A stretch of 64,000 nt of DNA from Icerya purchasi (taxonomy: Eukaryota > Arthropoda > Insecta > Hemiptera > Monophlebidae): positions 374,180,794-374,244,793 of the forward strand of contig CM077116.1 of NCBI GenBank assembly GCA_039619475.1. The letters are read 5' to 3'. Below the pieces are notes generated by a model. It did no database searches. It saw only the letters and a program-made list of their open reading frames with translations, and was not told where the DNA came from. The translations under genes were made by a program, and so were the position numbers. Positions 33,820 to 44,215 of this stretch are shown here, one piece after another; position 1 is the first letter of the stretch, and each line of letters starts with the position of its first letter.

Positions 33820-34030
33820 ATAATACAAATTTCCCTTTTCGAAATTTTGTTCGCCCCCTGTCCTCTGACTTTTAGAATAATTTACCGCCACTTCTACCGC
33901 CTGGATATCGGATACTTTTCACAAGAAAAAACGAACGATCCTTTCCGTCAGGCGATCCGCAAAATCTTACACAATAACTACAAAACCTCGGGGCGGGTAA
34001 AATTTTTTTTTTTCGGGCGGCAGGGTCCGT
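33820..34030 (+). other. Open stretch of unknown origin
   Basis: A plus-strand frame stays open for about 70 codons after an AT microsatellite. Its composition (PLTFRIIYRHFYRLDIGYF, then DPFRQAIRKILHNN) looks more protein-like than most frames here. I recognise no family and no start context. It lies 250 bases before the large pseudogene and might be unrelated DNA or a decayed element. Confidence 0.25.
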
Positions 34031-34289
34031 GAAATCCAAAATTTTCTCTTTTACTTATTAGTACAATAAATTCTATTGACTTAATCATTTTCGTTTCGAA
34101 TTTCAGAATAATTTGTAGGGCAAATAAGTTGTTTTTATTAACTCTGAAATTTTAACTTCTACATAAAATAAATGATGTATTTGATGAAAACTTACAAAAT
34201 TTGGTATAGGATTACAAATCATTTACTACATTGCGTCTACCACATGAACTAACAATGTCGGTGGGCTTTATCATCCGTGTATTTTTTTT

Positions 34290-36857
34290 TTTTATTCTTA
34301 GTTCACTACGTTTTAAATCTACAAACCGTACTGTTTACGTCATACCTAATAATTTATCGTACGATGAGCTTCTTGAGAAATATGTTTTAACGAAAAATCA
34401 GCTTGATACAGCTACTGCTGATGTTCAGAATAGTGAGATTTTCCGAGTAGCTAAAAAAATAGGAGAAGATGTGAAACAAATTGATGGCCTCCATCTCCTT
34501 CTGAATTACATTCGAAAAGTATTGAAGTACCACACTCATTAAATTATTTTCTCAGATGCTTGCTTAAAGATACATCCCTCCGAGAATTGCGACTTATATG
34601 GTCTACTTCACAGGATATTATTTATGCTATTTCGCATTAACGGGTAATGTCGAGCTTATTTCAATGCGAAATCGAATGGGTCACAGCTGCAGTTATACCG
34701 AATTGTTTGAAATAGACACGTCATTATGCCTATAGAAAATTACTTCTGTTAAAGATGGCCACATTCCTTTGCCTTATAGTATCCATTCGGGTGTTCCAAC
34801 AATCGTTGCATTTGACAATATTGATCGAAATGAAGAGTCTTTCAGCGGAGCGGGAACATCGCATCGAGTTAATGGAATTATAATCCAGAGTACGTCAGAT
34901 TCTTGTCAACCTCCGCGATTGCCAATTCACGATGAAGATAGAAAAAAAAGAAATATAATAAATGACCTCAGTTCATCTATTCCCGATTATAATATCGCAG
35001 GCAAAAGATACGATCCTCCTAGAATTTTAACTGCTAAAATTCCTCCAGAATGCCTCAATTTTTTTACACAGTCGAGACGTAAAAATATTTTTTTGGATTT
35101 TAAGCAGGCAGTGTAATGCTAATAATCAAATTGTTAGCTCTTAAACAGGATTCAATATATGACAAGAATCAATTTAACTGTCTCACGTGATACTGTTGCT
35201 TATTTACCATCAATAAATAAACCTGCAACTGATATGTCCGCAATCTACGAAATTTTACGTCAAAGTAATCAAATAAAATCGAACTTGAATTTAGAGAACA
35301 TCGTCGTCGTTCTAAATCAGGCTATTTTTTCAAAGGCAATGGAAATCAAGTGGGCCCGGGGCTACAAGAATTTGAGAATATATTTCTAATGATGGGCAGG
35401 TTTCATATAATTTGTAATCTATTATCGATAATTGGAAAATTATTCGGTAACGCAGGGCTTAAAGAATTGGCAGTTGAATCGGTACTATTTCAAAAGAATC
35501 CATTTCTCAAGTGTTGGATGGAAAACAGTACAATCGCGCCATTAGATTACATAAATGCGTGTATGAAGCTTTCATGAGAATTATTTGGAACAATCTTTTG
35601 GATGACATCTGCGCTAAAAACACGCAACTTCCTTCAACACCTGAAGAAATGAACGATTTATTTGCTTCATTTTCTAAAAATATTTCTCTAGATAGTTTTT
35701 GAAACACTTCTTAACAAGAAAGAATTGAATACCGTTGTAAGCTTATTTGAAGAATATTTGAATAAATTAAAGAACGAAAATGGCCCACTTTCATAATTTT
35801 GGATGTTTTATATTGACTTGGTAGAGATTTTGTTAGGCTTAATTCGGGCTCATAGAGAGGGTAACTGGATACTCTACCTTTATTGTTTAGAACAAATGAT
35901 ACCTTGGTGTTTCAGTTTGGATAAAATTAACTACGCTCGATATTTATCAATCCACTTTGCCGAACTATCTTGCCTAGAAAATAAAGAATCACAAGAGGAA
36001 GCTGATACCAGAATGAAGAGTTACACATTCAACACGCCTCGAAGTATTTTGCCAATGTTATATATATATATACCACAGATGACACAGACGTTCTGATTTT
36101 GTGTGCTTTTGCTTCGTTGAGTATCAAAGATACTAATATTTATTTGAAACGTGGAAAAAAAGAAGCAAATACTAGTACACCTCTGGGGCCAAAAATTGTA
36201 TCAGCCTTGGCAGCAATCAATGCGTTTACTGGTTGTGATACTGTAAGTGGAATGATTGACCAAGGAAAAATAAGAGCAGTGAAATTATTTATGAGAAATC
36301 AAGAATTTGAAACTTTATTTTCAATGGTCGGAGAAGATTGGACTGTAACTGAGAAAACGCTCAATGAAGTGGAAAAATTTACTTGTCAATTGTACCTAAA
36401 GGGGTCAAAAATTGAAAGTGTGAATGAAGCACGTTACCACCTACTGTTTCGAAGCAAACAAGGGCCATTTAATTCAATGCAATTACCTCCCTGTCAGGAT
36501 CGCTTTCATCAGTACGTTCTCAGAGCGAATTATCAAACAGCGATTTGAAAATTATGTCCCGAAAATTAGCCCGTGATTCCAAACCCCCAAGAAAATGACT
36601 GGTTAATTGATGACACGGGAAATTTAACCATAAAATGGATGGTTGGTTTGCCTGCCGTCGAAATTGTTCTGGATTTGCTGAGCTATACGTGCACACGATC
36701 ATGCAAGCTGCCTACCTGTACGTGTATGCTGAATTCGTTGAAATGCACACCTGCCTGTAAACTAGCAAATTGCGACAACATGAGACCCAAATTGCAAGAA
36801 GAAGATTATGCGATTGATGACGTTGATGAATTTTCGAACAGCCATTTTGAAGACTAA
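34290..36857 (+). pseudogene. Broken long ORF of an uncharacterised mobile-like family with CXC-like zinc cluster and PIN/FEN-like aspartate motifs
   Basis: A single ancestral ORF of about 850 codons can be followed through at least seven frame pieces without introns. The main blocks are 34300-34640, 34637-35116, 35159-35389, 35350-35577, 35480-35702, 35803-36020 and 36030-36857. In-frame stops lie at about 34733, 36546 and 36567. Readable landmarks are FDNIDRNEESFSGAGTSHRV, KQYNRAIRLHKCVYEA, INYARYLSIHF, EEADTRM, TDDTDVLIL, AINAFTGCDTVSGM and LPPCQDRFHQYVLRANYQ. The C-terminal cluster C-x3-C-x4-C-x-C-x6-C-x3-C-x4-C is at 36690-36773. From memory these words belong to a repetitive family seen as long uncharacterised ORFs in cnidarian and insect genomes, sometimes labelled CXC-domain proteins. 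The E-E-A-D and T-D-D-T-D-V-L pair suggests a PIN/FEN-like nuclease fold, which is my inference. No terminal repeat or target duplication was found. Confidence 0.8.
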
Positions 36858-37560
36858 ACAGGTAAAAATTACAATTGTCTTCATATTTACCCGGGTAATT
36901 TATACAAAAATTATATCACTAATTTCAATGTTACTAAACTGTAAAAGATTCTACAACATTCACACGCGGGTTAGAGGCAGAATGAGTCACGCGTCGTAGT
37001 TAAAACGTACTTTTCACATGACTGTTTTTCGGTACTAAAAATAGCATATCTCGCTCTGTATCACAGATACAATTTTCATGCAGATTTCAATGTAAAGCTT
37101 GTAAAATTATCTTCGTGCTTTATTTGAAGTATTTCCCCGTAAAAATTAATTATCACTCGAGTAATTCGAGCTAAAGACATTTTTGAGAAAGAAAATATTC
37201 TTCTTTCCATTATTTCACAAAATCCTATCGGAGATACATAAAAAATCTACCGAACAAAAGTTATTATAAATATAACAAGCTTTCGTTTGAAAAAAAAAAG
37301 AAAATTAAAATCGGATGATTAAGAGCCGAGTTATGACCTAATATATGAATCGGGATGGCCGCCATCTTTGATTGGCCGCAATTTTGAAGAGCTACCGCTT
37401 CCAGATGTCCATCATACTTTTTTACCATCTACATGTGCCCCTCTAACTGGGAAATGAAGGAAAATTTACCCCCCAAATTATACTCAAAAAGTGTCTGGCA
37501 CATGGCCTATATATGCGGGCAACGACCGCGGCTTAGGGCCATACTTGCACGATATAAAGC
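36858..37560 (+). other. Probable non-coding 3' flank of the same element
   Basis: After the stop at 36857 the sequence has no long frame but keeps ordinary complexity, with GATGGCCGCCATCTTTGATT near 37355 and GGCCGCAATTTTG near 37374. It may be the element's 3' region or host DNA. Only a second genomic copy would tell where the element ends. Confidence 0.35.
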
Positions 37561-37910
37561 TGCTGCCAACTGTTTACCTTCTTAGCGGTTTACGAAAAAT
37601 TGCGAGACCGGCTCAGAACTAATACCCGAAGTTTTCCCCAGTGATGTTGCACTAAACTTCGTTAAAACTCGTTAAATGACCATTTATATAAATTTATTCA
37701 CTTTTATTAATTGTCATCATTGCCGAGATTCCGACAGTTTCGAATAGCTCTAAAATTTTGGAAATCAATACGAATGATAAAAATGAAGTGAAAATGTTTT
37801 TCTTTTTTTTCTTTTTTTAATTGTTCTTACAAAAGCCATCTGCTTCACGGAAAATATTTAATTGAAATTAGATGTATACAGTCGGAAAATCGAAAATTTT
37901 TATCAATATT
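37561..37910. other. Unassigned DNA
   Basis: No recognised element. Confidence 0.4.
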
Positions 37911-38038
37911 ACGTCGCCTAAAATATATCACGCCGCCTAAAATATATCACGCCGCCTAAAATATATCACGCCGCCTAAAATATATCACGCCGCCTAAAAT
38001 ATATCACGCCGCCTAAAATATATCACGCCGCCTAAAAT
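37911..38038. repeat. 19-bp minisatellite, 6.7 near-perfect units
   Basis: The unit ACGCCGCCTAAAATATATC repeats head to tail from 37911. The first unit has one change (ACGT for ACGC) and all later units are identical, which implies recent expansion or homogenisation. There are no spacers between units, so it is not CRISPR-like. Confidence 0.97.
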
Positions 38039-38254
38039 TGCCCACACCTGTTGGGGAAGTTTATTACCAGCGATGATGTATTAAACTTTTAAAAGTAATA
38101 TCGAAAAATTACTGAATTTTCTGGTTTTCCAGACAGATCAAGTTTAATTCCGAGATTAATAGTCGATTTTTTCTGTTCTGCCTCTAACCGTTAAAAAAAA
38201 TGTTCAACCATTTTTACTGCAATTTAGGAGAAATAATCTTATCCGTAATCATTA

Positions 38255-39350
38255 CCGACTTCAAAAAGAAGAAGGCGTATTCGTCACGTACTCGTATGTA
38301 CATATTTTGTTTCTATTTTATTCTTGTTTGCGCGTAACTCACGCTAATGTGAACCGATTTTAACGGTTCCTTAATCATTCAAAATTCGAAAATGTACTGA
38401 TGTGGATTTACAGCGACCCCCCCCCCCCTCCAAAAAAAAAAAAAAGATTTACCATTAATTATTGGTGAACACAAATGCTCAGTAGTCATTCAAATAAACG
38501 TTAAAAAAATGGGATTTTTTAGATAACTTTTTTTATTAATATCAATTAAGTTGGAAAGAAAATAATTTTTATTAAGAAAAACGTTATCACAATCTCGATA
38601 ATTATTGATTCGAATGAAAAAAATTGAAACCACCGTTGCGCCATTTGCAAACTCATCACAGACTAAAATATGACATGCCTTAACAGCACTACGTATAATT
38701 TTCGACCTCAATGGATGCCCTTCATTTATTCAAAACTATGTATCATCGGTCAGTGGTGGTTCCCATATGAGTACCGATAAGTATCGGGTGTATTAACTGA
38801 GCTGTCATTAAATAACGTTAAAAAAAAAAAAAAAAAAAGAGTCTTCCTAAAGAGACATACTTTTATCAATTAATGTAACCGGATAAACATTAGCTAAAAA
38901 ATTCTTATCAGGACACAAGGAAAATATGAGTAGCTAAAATTTAAAAATTAAAGGAACACTGAGCACGAGTGACTTAAAGCATTATCAACGTTTATAAATG
39001 AAAACTCGAATGAATATAATGAATTTAAAACGCAAAAGCGCGATTTACAAGCTCATCAAGGACGAATTTGAACATTAACCAGCTCTTTATGTGGTACAGA
39101 AAGTAGCATCACCTTAGACTGTTCAATCGGCATTACCACACTCAAAAGTATTTACACTAAAAATTGAAAAATAAAATAGTTAAAATACCGACGGTAACTC
39201 TGAAAATTTAATGAAAACGCGCTAAAAAGTAAAAAAGCAATTACCTGATAAGAAAAGTGATTTATTTCAGGGTGATATACCACCTTAAGGTGATATTATG
39301 GTAATTCTTATGCAACATTATTACCTTAATTATAGTCAGCGCCGTATATC
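38255..39350 (+). repeat. GACTTC-family element, composite long copy
   Basis: The head reads TTACCGACTTCAAAAAGAAG, followed by T-rich sequence, GCGCGTAACTCACG, ATGTGAACCGATTTTAACGG and ATTGGTGAACACAAATGCTC. A second phrase with GAGTACCGATAAGTATCGG is at 38765. Two related GCG(C)CATTTGCAAACTCATCA-type blocks lie near 38640 and 39045. The tail at 39150-39350 (GGGTGATATACCACCTTAAG, GGTAATTCTTATGCAACATT, ACCTTAATTATAGTCAGCGC) matches 48640-48712. Whether head and tail belong to one insertion is uncertain. A poly(C)/poly(A) junction at 38408-38436 and an A-run at 38821-38838 interrupt it. No protein is encoded. Confidence 0.6.
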
Positions 39351-40110
39351 TCGCAATAATACTTATAAATCACATTAAAAATGCCAAAACTTGCGAAGTA
39401 TGCCGAGAAGAAAATACATGTAGTATTTCGGGATGGCACTCCTAAAAGATTCTTTCAAATACCGAGTAATGTTACATTACATAGGCGCCTAAGAAAGTAA
39501 CGAATTATGTAAAATAATATAAAGAAATAAAATAAAATAAAGAATTAATAATTATATAATGAGAGAGCGAATTCGTGCGAAAATTAGAGCCGGTTGCAGG
39601 TTGGGGGTTGTCGTTTCGAAATTGATCACGACTTTGACGGTTGCGCGCGCTGATGGATCAGCAAAGGAACGGATCCACACTTCAGCGGTGAGGGGGGGTT
39701 GTTCGAAGGAAAAAATGGAAAGACAGAAAAATCAGAGAAGAAAATGGCCAGTCTTCGTCAAATATTGATCAAGTCCTCATCAGATATTCATCAACTATTC
39801 GTCTGGTCGTGGAACGGATCATAAACTTTTTACTAAAGAATCAGCCCGTCCGGCAATTGAAACAAGTTCGATCCAAGAAGATCTTAGCAACTCGATCGCT
39901 TCGAAAATCGGTTTTTCTTTCTAATTGATAACGTTTTAATTCCCCCTTAAAGGGTTTTAAATGTCAATTATCGCGTCCCCTTCCCGCATTTAATAGGAAT
40001 CGCCAGACTGAACCATCAACGTAAGCCCGTAAAGCATCAACGATCATCCAGCAAACGGAGTAGAGTGTTACCTATAAATTAAATCTATTTCATTAATTTT
40101 TGATTACTAT
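39351..40110. other. Unassigned DNA, locally GC-richer
   Basis: About 39560-40060 is GC-richer and unlike the repeats around it. A 69-codon plus-strand frame at 39559-39768 is Arg/Lys-rich and unrecognised. It could be unique host DNA. Confidence 0.35.
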
Positions 40111-40112
40111 TT

Positions 40113-40116
<4 letters not shown>

Positions 40117-40160
<44 letters not shown>

Positions 40161-40161
40161 T
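40117..40161. repeat. (CA)n-(TA)n compound microsatellite
   Basis: About twelve CA units run directly into about nine TA units. Confidence 0.95.
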
Positions 40162-40700
40162 AGTAATTGTATTTTCAGCGGTCGGCCGTTTACGAAAAAT
40201 AGTTGTAGGAATCAAAAATATATCTGTTAAAATAAAATACATAAATTTAACTTAATAATAATAAATTAAAAATAAAATAAAATGAACGAGTTCTAAAGCA
40301 TCTCGTGGTTGGCATCCTTGTAGGGGCTTTCAAATCAAATATATATACCATTACAACCGATTGTATCTCCAGTATCTCTGAATTAGATATAATTGTTTAA
40401 AACTGGGATTTAGAATGCATGAAGACCAAACAAAACGTAACGATAGTTCTAATTAACTTGTTTGTTGAAACCCGACCGAACAAAAGAAAATAAAAAACAT
40501 AAACAATTTTTCCAACACTGATCAATTAGAGCTAATCGAATTACGGAGTAATTATTATAAAAATCATCAAAATGAGTTTCCAATGGATTGTATATCGATT
40601 TTTTTTTTGAATTAACTAAGCCGTGTTTTCATCAGTGTATATGGAGGTTATTTTTTATTCATGTTTTTTGTCATTTAAAATTGACCTATTATGCTTTCTC
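40162..40700. other. Unassigned DNA
   Basis: No recognised element. Confidence 0.4.

Positions 40701-40701
<1 letters not shown>

Positions 40702-40730
<29 letters not shown>
40702..40730. repeat. (GAT)n microsatellite
   Basis: About ten GAT units. The 61-codon frame across it is a by-product. Confidence 0.95.
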
Positions 40731-40731
<1 letters not shown>

Positions 40732-41075
40732 GTTTTATTTGTTCTCAATGCTCCTAATTTTCATTTTTATTAAAGATATCATTGCCGCATTGTTAGGATC
40801 CATATAATGAAGAAAAATAAAAATTCAATTATTCGAAACAGAGAGATTCATCGCTAAACTAGTCTCTCATTCGTCGCTTCCGAGTTAACATTTCATCTCG
40901 TTCGATATCGTTCCAGGTCATCATTTTCTCCTTCTTCAAACGGATACGTAAAAATCCGTTTTAGACAATGTCCGGTAACGTTAAGGTCTCATTAGCAAAT
41001 TACAGTAGGTGTCTATTTGTGGATCGCTTTCCGCATGTCGGACGACCACAGTGTGTGGGGGCGACGAACGACATA

Positions 41076-41091
41076 CCAATATATTTATATA

Positions 41092-41150
<59 letters not shown>
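41076..41150. repeat. (TA)n microsatellite
   Basis: Long TA run with TATG interruptions. The frames on both strands give alternating Tyr/Ile and are not genes. Confidence 0.97.
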
Positions 41151-42310
41151 TCATTTGCGAAATCGACTAATACGATTTCGCGAATGATGCAACTACAATA
41201 CATATACGGGCTGACCAATAAGGACGGTTGATGCGGGTGGGCGAGGTATAGTGGCTTTTGTTATTTCGATTATAATAAACTGGAATAATGTTATTAGCCG
41301 TTATTAAACTATCGCAACAACGAGTAGTCCAGTCACGAAGTCAATTTATTTTCCACATTTTCGTTGTTCGAAACTTGTTGCACAGTTCGCGCGGTATCGG
41401 CCAAGTTTCTTGAAATAATTTTAATAGAGAACTGGCTTAGCTCCCAGAAGCAAAAGCCCAGTGCACGTTTTTTAAGCTTCATTCTAAACCAATAATTTGC
41501 CTGCGTTTGTTTTATTTCACCTTTCTTACTTTTTTCTCCTTTTACCCCTTCAGTTCGATATCATAAAACCGTAAAACGAAATGCCTTCGTGTGTAATGTT
41601 TGATTTTTTCTTTGCGAACACACTTTATCGTATGAAATCGAAATGTATGTTTCAACTGGAGAAACCGAAAATTTTTTCACCAGCCATGTTGTTATACTGC
41701 GGTGAATTCAGTTATCGAAATGAAAAAAAAAGAAAAGAAAAATGACAACGAAATCTATCAAAAAGTAAACCATGTAACGGTAGAGAGGTACTTTGTGTCC
41801 TGTCGCATAAAAAATACTATCGGACAACGAGAAGCTGAAACTTCGATGATGTAGCGACACGAATGCTTTATGTAGCATGTAGAAAGCGTATTATACAATG
41901 TTCTAATGGCCGAAACATCACGGCAGAAGGCTGTGCCGGACAAGTTAAAACCTCGATCTTAAAAATTTAAGAATTAATCAAATCCATCGACTACTCCTAC
42001 AGTGGCTTATTTTTTTACGACACGTAATTCAGCTAAATGGAATTAAAACCCCGATCTCAATCGTAATCTCATGCGTAATGGCGTACGAAAATCGTTAGAG
42101 GCGACTTATTTTGAAAATTGTAACGAAATTAATCTTTTTTTTTTTGCGCAAAGCAAAAAGATACTTTTTTATATAATCGCATATGAACGAAGGTGAAATG
42201 AAGTAAAATTTAACGGGAGGAAATTATAATCGGATACCTTGGATAGGGAAACAAGAGCTTGTAAAAAGTACACATTCTGTATAAATATAATTTATCTGTC
42301 TCAAATGTCT
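41151..42310. other. Unassigned DNA
   Basis: No recognised element. One 61-codon minus-strand frame (41758-41943) shows no motif. Confidence 0.4.
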
Positions 42311-42313
42311 TTA

Positions 42314-42352
42314 AAGAAATTTTTGAAATTTTTGAAATTTTTGAAATTTTTA
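42314..42352. repeat. Short 9-bp tandem repeat
   Basis: TTTTTGAAA repeats about four times in a row. Confidence 0.9.
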
Positions 42353-42419
42353 AAACGAAAATTAACACCATCCAGCTGCTCATTTGGCCAGGGTGAAAAT
42401 AATTTACAGCAGCGCAGAT

Positions 42420-42997
42420 GCTGAAATTGTGATGCGGAGGGTACAGAAAAAGAAGAATACCAGTAAATTATTACCTCTAGTTTTTACACCTTGCCGATGA
42501 TATTTGTAACTGGTCAACATGGTGGAAGGAAAATGATGAAATGTCCTCCAAGATGTGTACTATTTCTATTAAAGATTACCAGAATTTAATGTCAGTAATA
42601 TAAAATTACCATCCAGGGAAAACATATTCGGTTAACAAGAAACCAAAGTAATACATATTACATCTATCTCCGCGGTGTAAATCTACGAATTGACAACACT
42701 GATGACTCACTTCTAAATTAATTTAAATTATACTAGAGGGGAAAAAACATTGATGTGCAGAAAAAGAAGGAGGTGCAAAAATGGTTGAAGGAATGGTGCA
42801 AAGAATGAAGATCAAGTTACGTCCTTTATCTCGCTACTCTTTTTGATGGTTCTTTCCTGTTTACGGTTTTATCAGTGTTTGACACTTTATCGTGTCCTTC
42901 CTGGATTTTAGGCCCTCACTGATCATGTTTTATTTCGATTCTAAATATTAAGCTGTCTGCGTGTATTGGTGCACAGATGCGTATTACGCGACATTGT

Positions 42998-43034
<37 letters not shown>

Positions 43035-43225
43035 TAATATTACTTTAATATGTATAATGCTAGATTTATTATTATTGTTATTTATGAAATAAGTTAAGTC
43101 AGTTGTAATTTGTTGTCCTATATATCGATTTTAATAAACGTTGATAAGAGTGTTGGGCACTCACACAATGGGCATATTTGCCTTGTGAGACCCACAACTT
43201 ATTTTTTAAAAACCAAAAAATAAAA
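42420..43225 (+). mobile_element. Possible Jockey-like RT remnant followed by its 3' UTR
   Basis: HLADDICNWSTWWKENDE near 42488-42540 resembles the Y-A-D-D box region of Jockey-type reverse transcriptases. EVQKWLKEWCKE at about 42772-42808 resembles the L-Q-x-W-L-x-x-W segment that follows. The gap between them (about 90 codons) is longer than expected and holds several stops. The end at 43100-43225 (GTGTTGGGCACTCAC, CCTTGTGAGACCCACAAC, then an A-rich tail) recurs in reverse at 10395-10560. An AT microsatellite at 43000-43036 interrupts the span. The 3' UTR family is well supported. Joining it to the RT words is tentative. Confidence 0.4.
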
Positions 43226-44040
43226 AAGAACTTCGCCCTTAACAATGCATTTTTATGAATTTATTAAGGAAAATAAAATAGATATTTGAAAGTGTAGAAA
43301 AGCGAAAAAAGAGAATAAGTTAAAAATTTAAAGCTTTCACAGTGATTACTCATGATAAATAATTTTCGGAAACAACTGTGTTTTTTAAAAAGAAGTTTCT
43401 TTTAAAGAATCGTGCAAAAGACGAAAGCCGGCGATCATTGAAAGAAAACACTAATTTTCGATTTTGAATCATTGAGTTTTTTTTTCTCTAAGAGAGATAT
43501 CTTCCTAGTCTCTAGATTATCGGAAAACTAAAGAATACGATAATATTGCAGATAAGACAATCGATATTTCGTTGCAATCGTGGTAACGTTGATTTAATCG
43601 TTTACACATTGTAAAAATTTTTCTATAAGTAACTAATAAAAAACCAACATAATCGAGTGACTAAGTACGATTAAATTATTCGCCATGTCGCATTGTTTAA
43701 TTTTATAAATAAGCGCGAATAGCCAAAATGGAAAGTGTTTTCGAAAAGACAAAAAAAATCTTATTAAACAGAAGCGAAATGATAATGTATTTTAAGGAAG
43801 CGAATATCCTCTAAGAGGTTGTTTTTATGTGAGGTTATTTTTTTCGGCTGCAAAATTTTGCAAGTTATTATTATATTTAGTTTTCCTTCGTAATTTCTAA
43901 TCTGCAAAAAATCACGGAAAAAAATTAAATTATTATTTGACAAATTTCGAGCCATCAGTAAAACAAAGAGCAGAGTATATTTAGTAATTTCGGGAGAGAT
44001 CTTAATGCTAGGCGATGGAAAAAAAATTGTGAAAGAGGGT
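43226..44040. other. Unassigned DNA
   Basis: No recognised element. The 119-codon minus-strand frame 43764-44123 starts inside a poly(A) insertion and is not credible. Confidence 0.4.
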
Positions 44041-44045
44041 TTGTA

Positions 44046-44215
44046 TAAATTAACACGAGTGGGGATGTCAATGGGTTGAATTTTCGACGCCCAAAAAAAA
44101 AAAAAAAAAAAAAAAAAAAACACGAGTGGGGATGGTTTAGAAGGATGTTGTTAAACTAATAAAAAAAAAATGGGGTTGTGTAAATTAACACAAGTGCAGG
44201 GTTTAGAAGGAATTC
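44046..44215 (+). repeat. Short direct repeats around an A-tailed insertion
   Basis: TAAATTAACACGAGTGGGG at 44046 and TAAATTAACACAAGTGCAGG near 44176 begin two similar 60-70-base units, each continuing with GGTTTAGAAGG. The first unit is split by the insertion at 44068-44120. Confidence 0.75.
44068..44120 (+). mobile_element. 25-nt retro-insertion with 28-nt poly(A) and 14-bp target duplication
   Basis: TCAATGGGTTGAATTTTCGA plus CGCCC is followed by 28 consecutive As. The flanks CACGAGTGGGGATG at 44054-44067 and 44121-44134 are identical. This is a clean footprint of target-primed reverse transcription with extreme 5' truncation. The uninterrupted A-tail and perfect duplication imply a recent event. 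The insert end (CG-rich just before As) resembles the family X terminus, but I cannot prove the source. Confidence 0.92.

Noticed and set aside
37911..38038. Regular short repeats as a CRISPR array
   Set aside because: Units are strictly head to tail with no spacers, and the genome is eukaryotic in character.
41000..41231. Paired frames with alternating Tyr and Ile
   Set aside because: Translation of a TA microsatellite on both strands.
44093..44123. 119-codon minus-strand frame beginning in a Phe run
   Set aside because: The start lies in the poly(A) of a retro-insertion; the rest is motif-free.
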